Positions 44,538-55,433 of a stretch of 64,000 nt of DNA are shown here, one piece after another. The stretch comes from Pseudomonas helleri (lineage in GTDB: Bacteria; Pseudomonadota; Gammaproteobacteria; Pseudomonadales; Pseudomonadaceae), in NCBI RefSeq assembly GCF_009600315.1, contig NZ_WIWC01000018.1, positions 20,622-84,621 of the forward strand, given 5' to 3'. A model generated the notes under the pieces. The model worked only from the letters and a program-made list of their open reading frames with translations. It was not told where the DNA came from and ran no database searches. A program made the position numbers and the translations under genes. The first letter of the stretch is position 1; each line of letters opens with the position of its first letter.

Positions 44538-46143
44538 TCACCTGGTTCGCACATGGGGATGGCGAACGCGAATTCCGTTCTCCATGGGGGAGTTGATATA
44601 AAGCAGCGTGATGACCTTGCCGCTGGCCTTGGCCAAGGGATGGTTCCAATGGGCAGAAGTGTGGATATAGCGGCGTCGCAACAGACTTTCTTCTGCAGGG
44701 GTAAGGGTGTAATCCCCCGCGACAAACCTGTCGCACAGCGGCTCAAGCTCCTCGGATATCTGAAATTCAGGTTTATCATCAATATCTTCAAACGGTACAT
44801 TCTTGGCCTTGGCCAGTGCATGCATTACCCGGCAATAAACCCGTGACAATTCGCCTCTCACTTCCCTTTTGATTTGCAGGCCCGCATAGACCCTTTTTCG
44901 TGGCGGGGCCATACGATCCTCACTGTCGGGAGGAAGTCGCTCTGCATTGGGTGTCACTATATGCAGCGCATCATCAGGCCAGCCCTCGGCGATCCAGCAT
45001 GCTTTAGCTTCCAGGGCATCACGATAAATCGATGTATCGGTGACGTCCTGATCCAGCGCCACCTCCAGCGATTGCAGGGGCGTGACCATCAGCTCTTCTT
45101 GCAACAGTGCTCGATAGCCCCCGCCGATGTCCGAGTGCACGCCCGGCAAGGTTATTTCCAGATGGTCGGGGCCGACCTCACTTAATGCGAAGTTGAAGCG
45201 CTTTTCATCACGGGCGACCAATTGCACCACGTTGCCTATTCTGTTCGGCCTTAAGTACAGTTGAAGGAGGGGGATATGCTGGCTGCTTAAATTACCCAGA
45301 TTGTCCCACCCCACTATTGAAGCAACAGTATCAAACAGGCCGACAAAACCCAGATGAACATCGGTATAAGGCGCAAACCAGCACTGAACTTAAGCTGGGA
45401 ACGGTCCATCAGTTCACGCCAATAACCCTGATAACCACTGGTGACTTCGTTAACAAAGTGGCGCGCAGCGGCTGCACCCCGGCTAAAACCAAACACATCA
45501 AAGGTCACGGCGCTGATCTCGGCGTCCAGATATAAACTGCGAAGTTCATGCATCCACCTCAAGAGATACTGAAACATCTTCCCGACTCGCTCCTCGACTC
45601 CGGTTTCGCCACGCCCCGTACCCGAACCGATCCACTGTCCTCCTCGCCGCGCACAGTGCCAATGCCGTCCATATAAAATCTGCGCTGAAGACTTCTGCTT
45701 TTACCGCTGCCCTTCAACTCTTTATCTGATTCATACAGGCCTGATAACAGGGCCACATTACTGAGTTCATTCCCGTAACTGCTCTCGGGATCAGCCATAT
45801 ACGCTTTGCAGCTACCGTCCAGATCTTCCGCCCGCACGGGGTGATGGGCCCCGCAGCGTTTGCCGTCAAAGGTGTTACTGGCGTTATTGCCCGTACCATC
45901 GAAGAACACACCAATGCGCAAGCGCAGATCGAACTTCTTGGCCTGCTCTTCGCGCTGTTTTTGTTCGTAATAGTCAAAACACTTTTGGTGGCTAGCCGCA
46001 TCGGCCGCCGCAATAAGTTCGTAGTTGCGGTTTAAAGCCTCCAAATCAGCCAGCTCTTGGGCGTTCATGTCGTCGAGGTAGCGATAGCCTCCCTCCCCCC
46101 CTACATGGCGCCAAATTTTGCGCGGTGCGTTTTTATTAGGCAT
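44538..46143 (-). pseudogene. DUF2235 (Tle-type) phospholipase effector, broken by two frameshifts
   Basis: Three reading frames together make one protein of about 535 residues. Segment 1 (46143 to about 45605) begins MPNKNAPRKIWRHVGGEGGY and has RIGVFFDGTGNN. Segment 2 (about 45603 to 45378) has the nucleophile motif VFGFSRGAAAARHF (GxSxG). Segment 3 (about 45375 to 44538) has FVGLFDTVASIVGWDN and the catalytic His in LPGVHSDIGGGY. The shifts lie in AAA runs on the coding strand at 45604-45606 and in TTT at 45375-45377. One added base at each restores VAKTGVEERVGKM and SAGFAPYTDVHLGF. DUF2235 proteins are lipases delivered by type VI secretion. As read, the gene is inactive unless these are sequencing errors. 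Confidence 0.8.
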
Positions 46144-46445
46144 GCGAGTCCTTTAGCCGCTGTAAAAGGCTGAACTCTAAGTAAGTGAGGAGAAAACATA
46201 TGTAGGAGTGGAATAACAGATTACGAAAGATGAAGACGGTTTTGGCGTAGGACATACCGCAGGCTGCGAACTGTTTACGCCACCTTGCGTGAGCTCATAG
46301 AACGCTTGCGTCTATCCTCTATAACCACTGCGTTCGTATAACTTAGTGATACCGAGGTACTGCCAATCCAATAGATCACCAAATCGCAGACGCAAAAAAT
46401 CCGGTAAACCCTGAGGATTTGACCGGCTGTTTTGGTGTCGCGATA
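46144..46445. other. Gap between effector gene and tRNA-Lys
   Basis: About 300 bases without a supported gene. A minus-strand frame here runs through the tRNA and is rejected. The segment just 3' of the tRNA is the usual place for island junctions, but I see no second copy of the tRNA 3' end in the window. Confidence 0.5.
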
Positions 46446-46521
46446 TGGTGGGTCGTGTGGGATTCGAACCTACGACCAATTGGTTAAAAGCCAACTGCTC
46501 TACCAACTGAGCTAACGACCC
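46446..46521 (-). tRNA. tRNA-Lys (anticodon TTT)
   Basis: The 76-base gene folds as a full cloverleaf: acceptor GGGTCGT / ACGACCC, D arm with AGCTCAGTTGGTAGAGC, anticodon loop CTTTTAA giving TTT, T loop GGTTCGAATCC, and encoded CCA end. It reads AAA and AAG lysine codons. It lies just downstream of queC's end on the same strand and borders the accessory block. Confidence 0.97.
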
Positions 46522-46538
46522 GCTTCGTTGTGGGGCGT

Positions 46539-46566
46539 ATAATACTGATTTTTAAGGATAATTCAA
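46539..46566 (-). promoter_or_regulatory. Sigma-70 promoter of tRNA-Lys
   Basis: On the coding strand TTGAAT (46566-46561) and TATTAT (46544-46539) are separated by 16 bases. A GC-rich discriminator ACGCCCC follows, typical of growth-rate-controlled stable RNA promoters. The start would be about 10 bases before the tRNA. Confidence 0.65.
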
Positions 46567-46595
46567 CACTTTATTCGAATTGATTTCGAAAACCT

Positions 46596-47288
46596 TCAAA
46601 AGTAACGGGTAGGATCGGCAATCCCTGCTTCTGCAAAGCCTTGCGCGCGCAGCCGGCAGCTATCGCATTTACCGCATGCACGGCCCTGCGCGTCGGCCTG
46701 GTAGCAAGACACGGTCAATGAATAATCCACACCCAGCTTTGTACCTGCCTCGACGATCTGCCCCTTGCTCAGGTTTTGCAGCGGCGCCTGGATGCGAAAA
46801 CCATTGCCTTCTACACCGGCCTTGGTCGCCAGATTCGCCATGACTTCGAACGCTTCTACAAACTCGGGACGGCAATCGGGATAACCCGAGTAATCCACGG
46901 CATTGACACCGATAAAGATATCTCGCGCTTGCAGCACTTCTGCCCAACCTAACGCCAGCGACAGAAACACGGTGTTGCGTGCTGGCACGTAAGTCACCGG
47001 AATGCCCTCGCCCAAGGTCTCGGGCACATCAATTGAGCTGTCTGTGAGCGCCGAGCCGCCAATACCGTCAAGATTGAGGCCTATCACTTTATGCTCAATG
47101 ACGCCCAGGTCACGCGCAACGCGTGCAGCGGCCTCAAGCTCGGAGCGATGGCGCTGGCCATAGTCGAAGCTCATGGTGTAACAGCTGTAGCCTTCAGCGC
47201 GAGCCATGGCTACAACGGTCGCGGAATCGAGGCCGCCTGACAGCAGGATGACAGCACGTTTTTCAGTGTTTAGCGTTTGTTCAGTCAT
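46596..47288 (-). CDS. queC: 7-cyano-7-deazaguanine synthase
   Basis: The 230-residue protein begins [20 protein letters not shown]. It has the ATP pyrophosphatase P-loop [14 protein letters not shown] and, near the C-terminus, the zinc site [20 protein letters not shown]. It converts 7-carboxy-7-deazaguanine plus ammonia and ATP to preQ0 in queuosine synthesis. The start is set by family length and by its position directly downstream of queE (one-base gap). The long upstream reading overlaps queE and is rejected. Confidence 0.95.
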   Translation of the reverse strand: MTEQTLNTEKRAVILLSGGLDSATVVAMARAEGYSCYTMSFDYGQRHRSELEAAARVARDLGVIEHKVIGLNLDGIGGSALTDSSIDVPETLGEGIPVTYVPARNTVFLSLALGWAEVLQARDIFIGVNAVDYSGYPDCRPEFVEAFEVMANLATKAGVEGNGFRIQAPLQNLSKGQIVEAGTKLGVDYSLTVSCYQADAQGRACGKCDSCRLRAQGFAEAGIADPTRYF

Positions 47289-47289
47289 T

Positions 47290-47937
47290 TCAGCGCCCCG
47301 GCTCGTCATTCCAAAGATATTTGTGCAGCTGCATTTGCAAGCGCACGGGCAAGTTATCCGCCACGATCCAGTCAGCCAGATCGCTCGCTTGCAAATCATG
47401 GTGGCTCGGCGAAAACAGGACTTCACCCGCTCGGCGCTCAAGGCCGTATTCAATCAGCTTGGAAACCGCCCAGTCGTAGTCCTCGCGCGAACAAATCACG
47501 AATTTCACCTGATCATTTGCAGTCAGCAGGCCGATATTTTCGTAAAGATTGCGATGAGACTCTTTGGAGCCCGGCGTCTTGAGGTCGAGCACCCGGCTTA
47601 CACGGGTATCGACAGCCGAGATATCCAGCGCACCGCTGGTCTCGATAGACACTTCATAGCCGGCGTCACAGAGCTGTTTGAGCAAAGGAATGGCATTAGG
47701 CTGGGCCAGAGGCTCGCCGCCTGTGACGCATACATAACGCGGGCGAAAATCGGCCACTTGCTCAAGAATGCTGTCGAGCATGCGGACTGTTCCGCCGCTG
47801 AACGCATACGCACTGTCGCAATATTGGCAGCGCAGAGGGCATCCCGTCAGGCGTACAAAAACGGTGGGCAGGCCAGCCGTTCGCGTTTCACCCTGCAAGG
47901 AGTAAAAAACTTCGGTAATTCTTAATGTGTCTTGCAT
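47290..47937 (-). CDS. queE: 7-carboxy-7-deazaguanine synthase
   Basis: The 215-residue radical SAM enzyme begins [20 protein letters not shown]. The cluster motif is [13 protein letters not shown] (CxxxCxxC), and SAM-binding motif [12 protein letters not shown] follows. It rearranges 6-carboxy-tetrahydropterin to 7-carboxy-7-deazaguanine. It is next to queC, which takes its product. The ATG at 47937 is preferred over a GTG three codons earlier. Confidence 0.94.
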   Translation of the reverse strand: MQDTLRITEVFYSLQGETRTAGLPTVFVRLTGCPLRCQYCDSAYAFSGGTVRMLDSILEQVADFRPRYVCVTGGEPLAQPNAIPLLKQLCDAGYEVSIETSGALDISAVDTRVSRVLDLKTPGSKESHRNLYENIGLLTANDQVKFVICSREDYDWAVSKLIEYGLERRAGEVLFSPSHHDLQASDLADWIVADNLPVRLQMQLHKYLWNDEPGR

Positions 47938-48052
47938 ATCCGCCACGGGCGTAACAGCTAAACAGGCTGTCCGCCTCCGTCAGGCACTCCAAAGAATCTG
48001 CCTGCGCAGGACTCAGAAGAGCGTATTTCATAAAAGGGCGTGGATTCTAACG

Positions 48053-48078
48053 AAAAAACCCGCGATAAGCGCGGGTTT
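48053..48078 (-). terminator. Terminator of the tol-pal operon
   Basis: A 9-base stem AAACCCGCG / CGCGGGTTT with loop ATAAG, 23 bases beyond the cpoB stop. On the minus strand it is followed by TTTTTT, a classic rho-independent terminator. Confidence 0.88.
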
Positions 48079-48100
48079 CTCGATGAAAGCCAATTACAGG

Positions 48101-48919
48101 TTACATGCGCTGCAAGTCACGCTGCGCCAGCTGGGCCGCAGAAGTACCTGGGTACTGCGCTACAACTTGCTGCAAAATGCCTTTCACCTTATCGGTGTGA
48201 CCAAGACGGCGCTCAACATCAGCCAGCTTGTAAAGGGAGTCAGGCACTTTGGCATGTTTGGGGTAAAGCTGGCTCACCTTGGCGAACGCTTGGCCAGCAG
48301 CTTGAAGATCGCCTTTGGCCAGATTCACTTCGCCCAACCAATACTGGGCATTGCCCGCGTACTGGCTATTGGGGTATTTGCGCAGAAAGGCTGTAAATGC
48401 CTGACTGGCCTTGTCGAAATCCTTGGCTTTGATCAAGTCGAAAGCAGCATCGTAATAGAGCTTTTCTTTCGCCGGATCGCCGGGTTCCGAACTGGCAGCG
48501 GCCTGAGGTGCAGGCGCAGCATTGTTGCCGGCGGCAGAAGCACCACCCGCAGAAGAATTATCAGGAGCGGCGGCAGGAGCAACGCCAGATCCAATGCGAC
48601 GATCAAGTTCCTGGTATCGCTCCAGGTTTTCTTGTTTCATGCGCGAAACATCATTTTGCAGAACTTCGATCACACCTTGTTGGCGCGCAATCTGCTCCTG
48701 CATTTGTTGCAACTGGTTGAACAGCTCGCCCTGTGCCGAGACAGGGGCCGAAACCCCTCCCCCGGCATAGGCGCCGCTCGCACCGTAACCCGTTGACGGA
48801 TAACTCCCCCCGCTATTGTTATAGCCAGAGTTGTCATCGACCACAGGAACCGCAGCCCATACCGCTAGCGGCATGAGGCTGAGAGTCAGAATAGTTACAG
48901 CACGGCGGCACGTTCGCAT
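48101..48919 (-). CDS. cpoB: Cell division coordinator CpoB (YbgF)
   Basis: The 272-residue periplasmic protein has a signal peptide ending VWAAVP. A trimerising coiled coil is at about 60-110 (EQIARQQGVIEVLQNDVSRM), then a Pro/Ala-rich linker. Tetratricopeptide repeats occupy about 150-265 (FDLIKAKDFDKASQAFTAFL, YAGNAQYWLGEVNLAKGDLQ). It links outer-membrane constriction by Tol-Pal to peptidoglycan synthesis. It is last in the tolQRAB-pal-cpoB set, seven bases after pal. Confidence 0.93.
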   Translation of the reverse strand: MRTCRRAVTILTLSLMPLAVWAAVPVVDDNSGYNNSGGSYPSTGYGASGAYAGGGVSAPVSAQGELFNQLQQMQEQIARQQGVIEVLQNDVSRMKQENLERYQELDRRIGSGVAPAAAPDNSSAGGASAAGNNAAPAPQAAASSEPGDPAKEKLYYDAAFDLIKAKDFDKASQAFTAFLRKYPNSQYAGNAQYWLGEVNLAKGDLQAAGQAFAKVSQLYPKHAKVPDSLYKLADVERRLGHTDKVKGILQQVVAQYPGTSAAQLAQRDLQRM

Positions 48920-48925
48920 GACGAA

Positions 48926-49426
48926 TTACTTACGCAGTTCGACGCGACGGTTTTGAGCCCACGACTGTTCGTCGTTGCCAGTAGCGATTGGACGCTCTTT
49001 ACCGTAGGACACCAGCTCCAGTTGTGCTGGAGAAACGCCTTGCAGTACCAGGTAGCGTTGAACGGCTTTCGCACGACGCTCGCCCAGTGCCATGTTGTAC
49101 TCACGAGTACCACGGGCGTCAGTGTTACCTTCCAGAACAACGCGAGCGCCGTTAGCTTTCAGGTCTTTAGCGTGAACATCCAGAGCGCGCATTGCTTCTG
49201 GTTTCAGGTCCGAAGAGTCGTATTCGAAGTAGAAAACAGTGATAGCGCGCAGAGCAGCTTCTTCGCTCAGGGAACCATCAACAGCGCCAGTGTTTGCGCC
49301 GTAACCAGCGTTTGGATCAACAGCAGCGCCTTCACCGGCATTGTCGCCGCCTTTGGACGAGCAACCTACAGCTACAGCCATGGCCAGTGCCAGCGCAGCG
49401 AATTTACCAAACTTCAGCATTTCCAT
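48926..49426 (-). CDS. pal: Peptidoglycan-associated lipoprotein (OprL)
   Basis: The 166-residue lipoprotein begins [20 protein letters not shown], with lipobox VGC. An OmpA-like domain spans about 58-165, with the diaminopimelate-binding segments [18 protein letters not shown] and [20 protein letters not shown]. It anchors the outer membrane to peptidoglycan and binds TolB. An in-frame start eight codons upstream lacks a ribosome site; AGGAG precedes the ATG at 49426. Confidence 0.96.
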   Translation of the reverse strand: MEMLKFGKFAALALAMAVAVGCSSKGGDNAGEGAAVDPNAGYGANTGAVDGSLSEEAALRAITVFYFEYDSSDLKPEAMRALDVHAKDLKANGARVVLEGNTDARGTREYNMALGERRAKAVQRYLVLQGVSPAQLELVSYGKERPIATGNDEQSWAQNRRVELRK

Positions 49427-49481
49427 CGTAAAACTCCTAATGAACCCCAAGTGTTATATGCAACGTACAGCTATCACCACG

Positions 49482-50783
49482 TCAGTTCAGGTAAGGGGAC
49501 CAGGAAGGTTCTCTGACTTCGCCTTGAGCGGTAGGAAGAGGGAGCCTTACGCGTCCGTTAATAGACACGAGCATCAAGACTCCCCGGCCCTGATCACGGG
49601 TGGCGTAGATTACCATGGTGCCGTTGGGCGCAACAGTAGCTGACTCGTCAAGGTTGGTATTAGTTAGGATTTTTACACTTCCACGCTGCAAATCTTGTGC
49701 TGCAACTCGGAAATTAGTGAAACCATCCTGACGGTGGATCATTACCAGGGTCTTTTCGTCAGCCGAAAGCTTCGGACTGGCGTTGTAGTTACCAATAAAG
49801 GTCACGCGTTCGGCGTTACCGCTACCCACTGTAGTTTTGTAGATTTGCGGTTTACCGCCACGGTCAGAGGTGAAATAGATGGTATTGCCATCTTTACCCC
49901 AGAACGGTTCAGTATCAATAGCCGGGTTATTGGTGACTCGCGTCAGCCCACGGGAAGCCAGATCCATCACGTAAATCTCGGCATTACCGTCTTTGGACAA
50001 TACAAATGCCAGTCGGGAACCATCCGGCGACCAGGCAGGCGCACCATTGAGGCCTTCGAAGTTGGTGATCTGCTCACGCTTACCGGTATCAATGTTTTGC
50101 ATAAAGATGCGCGGACGCTTTTGCTCGAACGAGACATAAGCAATACGTTTGCCATCCGGCGCAAAACGCGGCGACAGAATTGGCTCACGCGATTGCAACA
50201 GCGTTACCGCACGCGCACCGTCGTAGTCCGAACGCTGCAAGGTATAACGGGTGTTAGTTGCACTGGAACGCTCAGCCGTTACATAGAGCAGACGGGTAGA
50301 GAAAGCCCCTTTAATACCGGTCAGTTTTTCAAACGACTGATCAGATATGTAGTGCGCCATGTCACGCAACTGCTCGGTGGTACCCGAAACACTGCCGGTC
50401 AATACCGGCTGCTCGGTCGCCACGTTGAACAAGGCATATTGCACCTGCAAACGGCCGCCCGCGGGCACAATATTACCGACCATGACGTACTGGGCACCCA
50501 GCGCTTTCCAATCACGGAAGATGACTTCACTGGCCTGCGTCGGCAAACCAATCATGTTCTGCTTTGGAATCGGCGCGTAATAACCCGAGTTACGCAGGTC
50601 ATTACCAATGATTTCAGCCATGTCGTCAGGCAGAACGGTACCGCCCTGCCAGCCAAACGGCACTACTGCAATGGGGGTCGCCCGGTCGCTGCCACTGGTG
50701 ACCAGAATGTTCTTTTCATCTGCCACTGCCATCCCTGCCAAGCAGCAGACAACAACCAACAGTCCTCGAAAAAGTTTAATCAC
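49482..50783 (-). CDS. tolB: Tol-Pal translocation protein TolB
   Basis: The 433-residue periplasmic protein has a signal peptide ending GMAVADE. An N-terminal alpha/beta domain (about 25-160) precedes a six-bladed WD40-like propeller ([60 protein letters not shown]). It binds Pal and TolA. A GTG start overlaps the tolA stop by two bases, so the genes are coupled. Confidence 0.95.
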   Translation of the reverse strand: MIKLFRGLLVVVCCLAGMAVADEKNILVTSGSDRATPIAVVPFGWQGGTVLPDDMAEIIGNDLRNSGYYAPIPKQNMIGLPTQASEVIFRDWKALGAQYVMVGNIVPAGGRLQVQYALFNVATEQPVLTGSVSGTTEQLRDMAHYISDQSFEKLTGIKGAFSTRLLYVTAERSSATNTRYTLQRSDYDGARAVTLLQSREPILSPRFAPDGKRIAYVSFEQKRPRIFMQNIDTGKREQITNFEGLNGAPAWSPDGSRLAFVLSKDGNAEIYVMDLASRGLTRVTNNPAIDTEPFWGKDGNTIYFTSDRGGKPQIYKTTVGSGNAERVTFIGNYNASPKLSADEKTLVMIHRQDGFTNFRVAAQDLQRGSVKILTNTNLDESATVAPNGTMVIYATRDQGRGVLMLVSINGRVRLPLPTAQGEVREPSWSPYLN

Positions 50784-51892
50784 AAGGCTAGATCCTCAGG
50801 TGTGAATGTCATCTTGAACGATCGATAAGGATTAAAATCGCTGGGCTTCATACCCTGCATCTCCGTTAAACGGCCAATATTCTTGACCGCTGCCACAGCC
50901 GAACTGTCAAACGGGCCATCACCACTGGACTTGGCCACTGTGACTGACGTTACAGTGCCATCCGGCAACATGCCGATTTGCAGAACAACTGTCATGTTCT
51001 TGCGAGCCGATGGCGGACGAGCCCACCCTTCTGCTGCACGAGCCCGAATCAGGTCGTCGAAACTACCGGCAACCTCATCACCCTGCTCATCGGCCAAAGC
51101 CTGCTGACGCTGCGGTGTATCAGAAAGCAAATCCGCCAAGGCCTGGGCCTTTTTCTCTTCGGTCGATTTGCGTGCTGCTTCTACTGCCTTTTTCTTCGCA
51201 GCATCGGCAGACGCTTTTTTCTTCGCATCTTCAGCGGCTTTCTTTTTCGCTTCGTCTGCTACAGCCTTTTTCTTGGCATCCTCAGCAGCTTTTTTGGCAT
51301 CGTCAGCTTTCTTTTTCGCATCTTCGGTCGCTTTTTTCTTGGCGTCCTCAGCAGCCTTTTTCTTGGCTTCTTCTTCCGCGGCCTTCTTGGCCTCCTCCTC
51401 GGACTTCTTCTTGGCTATATCCGCGAGTTTTTTCTCTTCGGCTTTTTTGGCTTCTGTTGCCTTTTTGGCATCATCGGCTTTTTTAGCGTCATCAGCCTTC
51501 TTGGCTTCATCCGCCTTTTTGGCTTCGCTCGCTTTGGCTTCGTCTGCCTTCTTGGCTTCAGCTGCTTTATCAGCAGCCTCATCTTTCTTTTGCTCTGCGG
51601 CTTTTACAGCTTCCTGCTCAACCTTTTTCTGTTCCATTTGTTCAACTTCGGTCTGACGCGCGGCAGATTTCTTCGCCTCACCCGCAATCTTTTGATTGGT
51701 CTGGGTGGTCGCCCGACTTTTAGATTTCAGTTGGTACAGGGTGGCTTGAACAATCGGCTTGGAGGGCGGCAGCTCTGGTGTCATGGCAAAGCTAACGAAC
51801 AGCATGCCAAAAATCAGAACGTGCAAACCTACCGCCCAGACTGTAGGCCAAAAATAATTTTCAGAGGCGGACGGCTCCCGCTGTTCGCGCAT
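50780..51892 (-). CDS. tolA: Tol-Pal protein TolA
   Basis: The 370-residue inner-membrane protein has one helix (about 15-37; [20 protein letters not shown]). A long Lys/Ala/Glu-rich helical domain (about 60-265) of repeated AEEAKKKA-like units spans the periplasm. A C-terminal globular domain (about 280-370; [33 protein letters not shown]) binds TolB and, in phage or colicin uptake, N proteins. The repeats explain long open frames on the other strand. It is coupled to tolR and tolB. Confidence 0.95.
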   Translation of the reverse strand: MREQREPSASENYFWPTVWAVGLHVLIFGMLFVSFAMTPELPPSKPIVQATLYQLKSKSRATTQTNQKIAGEAKKSAARQTEVEQMEQKKVEQEAVKAAEQKKDEAADKAAEAKKADEAKASEAKKADEAKKADDAKKADDAKKATEAKKAEEKKLADIAKKKSEEEAKKAAEEEAKKKAAEDAKKKATEDAKKKADDAKKAAEDAKKKAVADEAKKKAAEDAKKKASADAAKKKAVEAARKSTEEKKAQALADLLSDTPQRQQALADEQGDEVAGSFDDLIRARAAEGWARPPSARKNMTVVLQIGMLPDGTVTSVTVAKSSGDGPFDSSAVAAVKNIGRLTEMQGMKPSDFNPYRSFKMTFTPEDLAL

Positions 51893-52353
51893 CAGGGAGC
51901 CTCGGTTATCAAGCCAACGTTCCCGACCCCGGCTTTCTGCAAGCCGCCCATGGCACCCATCACCGCGCCGTAATCAACGGTTTTGTCGCCGCGAATAAAG
52001 ACCTGAGTTTGCTTGCCGCCCTCATTGCCCGCGCGAATGATTTTAGTCACGGCGTCAGTCATCTGCGGCAAGGTCATGGCCTTGTCCATCTGTTTTTCGG
52101 TGTCAACTTCGCTGCCAAGGTTCCAGAAGTAGGTCTTGTCAGCTTTGATCGAGATGGTCAGAACCTGTGTGTTGTTGTCCTGCGGCAAAGCCTCGCTGGA
52201 GACCTTGGGCAAATCAACCTTCACACCCTGGTTGAGCATCGGTGCAGTCACCATGAAAATGACCAGCAGTACCAGCATCACGTCGATGTAGGGCACTACG
52301 TTCATTTCAGCGACCGGCTTGCGCTTTTTGCGAGCTCGAGCGATTAAAGCCAT
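51892..52353 (-). CDS. tolR: Tol-Pal protein TolR
   Basis: The 153-residue ExbD/TolR protein has a single helix with the proton-path Asp in VVPYIDVMLVLLVIFMVTAP. A periplasmic domain of about 105 residues follows (LPKVSSEALPQDNNTQVLTI). It couples proton flow through TolQ to TolA. The stop shares one base with the tolA ATG. Confidence 0.95.
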   Translation of the reverse strand: MALIARARKKRKPVAEMNVVPYIDVMLVLLVIFMVTAPMLNQGVKVDLPKVSSEALPQDNNTQVLTISIKADKTYFWNLGSEVDTEKQMDKAMTLPQMTDAVTKIIRAGNEGGKQTQVFIRGDKTVDYGAVMGAMGGLQKAGVGNVGLITEAP

Positions 52354-52367
52354 TGGAAATTACCTGC

Positions 52368-53063
52368 TTATTCTTCGCTGGTGTGCACTTTACGGTGCAG
52401 GATCGCCTGGAATTCATCGGCGAAGGTGTAGTAGCGGCTGATCAGGGTTTCACTGCGGGCGGCAAAGCGGTTGTAAGCGATGACCGCCGGGATGGCAGCA
52501 AACAGACCGATAGCCGTCGCAATCAGGGCCTCGGCAATGCCGGGTGCAACTGTCGCCAACGTAGCTTGCTGCGCGGTAGCCAGACCACGGAAGGAGTTCA
52601 TGATCCCCCATACCGTACCAAACAGACCGATGTAAGGGCTTACCGAGCCGACAGTGGCCAGGAACGGCAAACCTTGCTCCAGCTTTTCTTCTTCACGGGA
52701 AATCGCAACGCGCATAGCCCGCGCAACACCTTCCATCACCGCTTCGGGGTCGACACCCGACTGCTGACGCAGACGCGAGAACTCTTTGAAACCGGCGCGG
52801 AAAATTTGTTCAACGCCCGAATCCGGATCTGGATTACTGCCCGCCTGACGATACAGCTTTGACAGATCGATACCCGACCAGAAGCGCTCCTCAAAGCTTT
52901 CCAGGGCACGTCGACCGGCGCGCAACATAGTGCTGCGCTGAAAAATCATGACCCACGAGGTAACCGATGCGGCCAGCAGGGTCAACATTACCAACTGCAC
53001 TACAATGCTGGCATTGCTGACCAAGCTCCACATGGAGGAATGGTCGACGACGTTAGCTTCCAC
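52368..53063 (-). CDS. tolQ: Tol-Pal protein TolQ
   Basis: The 231-residue MotA/TolQ/ExbB protein has three helices (about 15-37, 135-160, 170-195). Signature stretches are [20 protein letters not shown] and [20 protein letters not shown]. It is the pore subunit with TolR. The GTG start at 53063 has AGGAG eight bases upstream and overlaps ybgC by eleven bases. Confidence 0.95.
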   Translation of the reverse strand: MEANVVDHSSMWSLVSNASIVVQLVMLTLLAASVTSWVMIFQRSTMLRAGRRALESFEERFWSGIDLSKLYRQAGSNPDPDSGVEQIFRAGFKEFSRLRQQSGVDPEAVMEGVARAMRVAISREEEKLEQGLPFLATVGSVSPYIGLFGTVWGIMNSFRGLATAQQATLATVAPGIAEALIATAIGLFAAIPAVIAYNRFAARSETLISRYYTFADEFQAILHRKVHTSEE

Positions 53064-53520
53064 GCTGTATCTCCTGCTCTAAATGTTTACCCGTGCCGCT
53101 CACGTCGGCAAAGGCCGTACGTAAAGCTTCGGGAATGGCCCGGGGTTTAAAACTATCGGCGCGCACACAGGCCACCAAAAACTGCCCTTCACAGAGCAGC
53201 GTTGCATCCGCCGCTCGCCACACCTGCTGCTTGAAACGCAGACTGGCGCGGTTGAGTTCAATCACTTGCGCGCTTATCAACAGTTCGTCGTCCAGCCGCG
53301 CCGGTGCGTGGTAACGCGCCTCGCTGGAATGCACGACAAATAACAGGTTCTCGCCTGCCAGCGCGGACTGGGAAAATCCCAATTCCCGCAGCCTTTCGGT
53401 TCGAGCCCGCTCCATAAACTTTAAGTAATTTACGTAATACACGACGCCACCCGCATCGGTGTCTTCGTAATAAACGCGACATCGATGTGCGAACGGCTCA
53501 AGCCTGTTTTGCGCGCGCAT
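53053..53520 (-). CDS. ybgC: Acyl-CoA thioesterase YbgC
   Basis: The 155-residue hot-dog-fold thioesterase has the catalytic Asp motif [20 protein letters not shown] and later [20 protein letters not shown]. It hydrolyses short acyl-CoAs or interacts with acyl carrier protein near the Tol complex. It is first in the ybgC-tol operon. A longer ATG start at 53520 is used, with family length around 135-155. Confidence 0.92.
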   Translation of the reverse strand: MRAQNRLEPFAHRCRVYYEDTDAGGVVYYVNYLKFMERARTERLRELGFSQSALAGENLLFVVHSSEARYHAPARLDDELLISAQVIELNRASLRFKQQVWRAADATLLCEGQFLVACVRADSFKPRAIPEALRTAFADVSGTGKHLEQEIQRGS

Positions 53521-53657
53521 ACTCTAGTGCTTACTCCTCAGGTTGCCAATCCGCCAACCCACTGTTTTTTACGCTATTACGACTTTAAGACGGAAGTTTT
53601 CCAGCGCCAGACCTTAGGACAGCAGAAACCCCAAAAAAATCGACTTTAAAATGCTTA

Positions 53658-54716
53658 TTAATCGTTTGAAACGTTTGGAAAGTCGTCTGCTACAGGCATA
53701 TCCCCCAAGCGCGACGGAATGTTCAGACCAAAGTGCAAGTAGGCATGCCGCGTGACCACTCGCCCCCGGGGCGTGCGCATGATGTAACCCTGCTGAATCA
53801 AATAGGGCTCGAGCACATCTTCAATGGTATGGCGCTCCTCACTGATTGCCGCCGCCAGACTGTCGACACCCACCGGGCCACCATCGAACTTCTCAATCAT
53901 AGTCAACAGTAAGCGCCTGTCTTGATGATCGAAACCATGTTCATCAACGTCCAGCAGGTTCAACGCCAGGTCTGCCACCGGTTTGGTGATGTGCCCTTTG
54001 GCACGCACCTCGGCAAAGTCGCGCACCCGACGCAACAAGCGGTTGGCGATTCGCGGCGTACCACGCGCGCGCCGCGCTATTTCATAAGCGCCTTCCGGGT
54101 CCAGGGGCAGACCGAAGATACCAGCCGAACGACTGACAATCGTTGCCAGATCGTCGGTGCTGTAAAACTCCAGCCGCTGCACAATCCCGAAACGGTCTCG
54201 CAACGGGTTGGTCAGCATCCCGGCACGCGTTGTCGCTCCCACCAGGGTGAACGGGGGCAGATCAAGCTTGATCGATCGCGCTGCAGGCCCCTCTCCAATC
54301 ATGATGTCCAGCTGGAAGTCTTCCATGGCCGGGTAAAGGACTTCTTCAACAATGGGCGACAAGCGATGAATTTCGTCAATGAACAACACATCGTGCGGCT
54401 CAAGGTTGGTCAGCAATGCCGCCAGATCACCCGGTCGTTCCAGCACTGGCCCCGAGGTGCTTTTGATCGACACGCCCATTTCCTGAGCGATGATGTTGGC
54501 CAGCGTGGTTTTGCCAAGCCCTGGAGGGCCGAAAATCAACGTATGGTCCAATGACTCCGAACGTCCGCGAGCCGCCTGAATGAACAGCTCCATTTGCTCG
54601 CGCACGGTGGGTTGGCCAATGTAGTCCGCCAGACTCAAAGGCCTGATCGCACGATCCTGGACTTCTTCCCGATCCCGTCCACTGGAAGCGGTTATCAAAC
54701 GATCAGCTTCAATCAC
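53658..54716 (-). CDS. ruvB: Holliday junction helicase RuvB
   Basis: The 352-residue AAA+ motor has Walker [15 protein letters not shown], Walker [17 protein letters not shown], sensor 1 [11 protein letters not shown] and a C-terminal winged helix ([20 protein letters not shown]). It drives branch migration with RuvA. It starts one base from the ruvA stop. A gap of 137 bases separates it from ybgC. Confidence 0.97.
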   Translation of the reverse strand: MIEADRLITASSGRDREEVQDRAIRPLSLADYIGQPTVREQMELFIQAARGRSESLDHTLIFGPPGLGKTTLANIIAQEMGVSIKSTSGPVLERPGDLAALLTNLEPHDVLFIDEIHRLSPIVEEVLYPAMEDFQLDIMIGEGPAARSIKLDLPPFTLVGATTRAGMLTNPLRDRFGIVQRLEFYSTDDLATIVSRSAGIFGLPLDPEGAYEIARRARGTPRIANRLLRRVRDFAEVRAKGHITKPVADLALNLLDVDEHGFDHQDRRLLLTMIEKFDGGPVGVDSLAAAISEERHTIEDVLEPYLIQQGYIMRTPRGRVVTRHAYLHFGLNIPSRLGDMPVADDFPNVSND

Positions 54717-55325
54717 TTAAATCATTCCCTTAAGGGCGCGGCGAATCATGTCTTCACTGCTCAATGTCTTGTCTTTGATGGCAGACACCGCCTTGCTGGC
54801 TTCCTGAGGTTTATAACCCAGGGAAATCAGAGCGCTAACGGCATCACTTTCCGCGCTCGCCACTTGAACCGGCGCATCCGGCTGATTAGGCACCAGAGCA
54901 AACATGCTCGGCACTTGCTCCCACGCCTTGAAGCGATCCTTGAGCTCGACCAAAAGGCGCTCGGCGGTTTTCTTGCCGACGCCGGGCACTTTGGTCAACG
55001 CGGACGTATCCTGAGCCTGAACACAGCGTACAAGCTCATCCACTTCCAGACTGGACATCAACGCCAACGCCAGCTTGGGGCCAACGCCATTCAGCCGGAT
55101 CAGCTCGCGAAAGAAGTCGCGCTCGCGCTTACCTATAAAACCATAGAGCAACTGCGCGTCTTCGCGAACGACCAAATGAGTATGCAAGGTGAGCGGTTCA
55201 CCCAGGAGCGGCAACCTGTAGAGCGTGGTCATCGGCACTTCAAGCTCGTAACCCAGGCCATTTACATCAAGAATCAGGTGCGGCGGCTGTTTTTCAGCCA
55301 AGGTGCCGCGCAAGCGTCCAATCAC
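54717..55325 (-). CDS. ruvA: Holliday junction DNA-binding subunit RuvA
   Basis: The 202-residue protein begins [20 protein letters not shown] (OB domain). Two helix-hairpin-helix motifs ([31 protein letters not shown]) and a RuvB-contacting C-terminal domain ([20 protein letters not shown]) follow. It binds the four-way junction as a tetramer. It lies between ruvC and ruvB. Confidence 0.97.
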   Translation of the reverse strand: MIGRLRGTLAEKQPPHLILDVNGLGYELEVPMTTLYRLPLLGEPLTLHTHLVVREDAQLLYGFIGKRERDFFRELIRLNGVGPKLALALMSSLEVDELVRCVQAQDTSALTKVPGVGKKTAERLLVELKDRFKAWEQVPSMFALVPNQPDAPVQVASAESDAVSALISLGYKPQEASKAVSAIKDKTLSSEDMIRRALKGMI

Positions 55326-55433
55326 GTTTCAGATCCTTTTCTCTGGCCAGTACATTGGCTGACACCTAGAAGGACAAGGCTGCATCATTGCGCATAACAC
55401 CCTGTCGGCTAGCTTAATAACATTAAAACGGCC

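Noticed and set aside
46312..46506. 64-codon minus-strand frame
   Set aside because: It runs through tRNA-Lys, so it cannot be a normal coding region.
50978..51973. 331-codon open frame opposite tolA
   Set aside because: Created by the Lys/Ala repeat of tolA; the product is low-complexity Phe/Leu/Ser and not a plausible protein.
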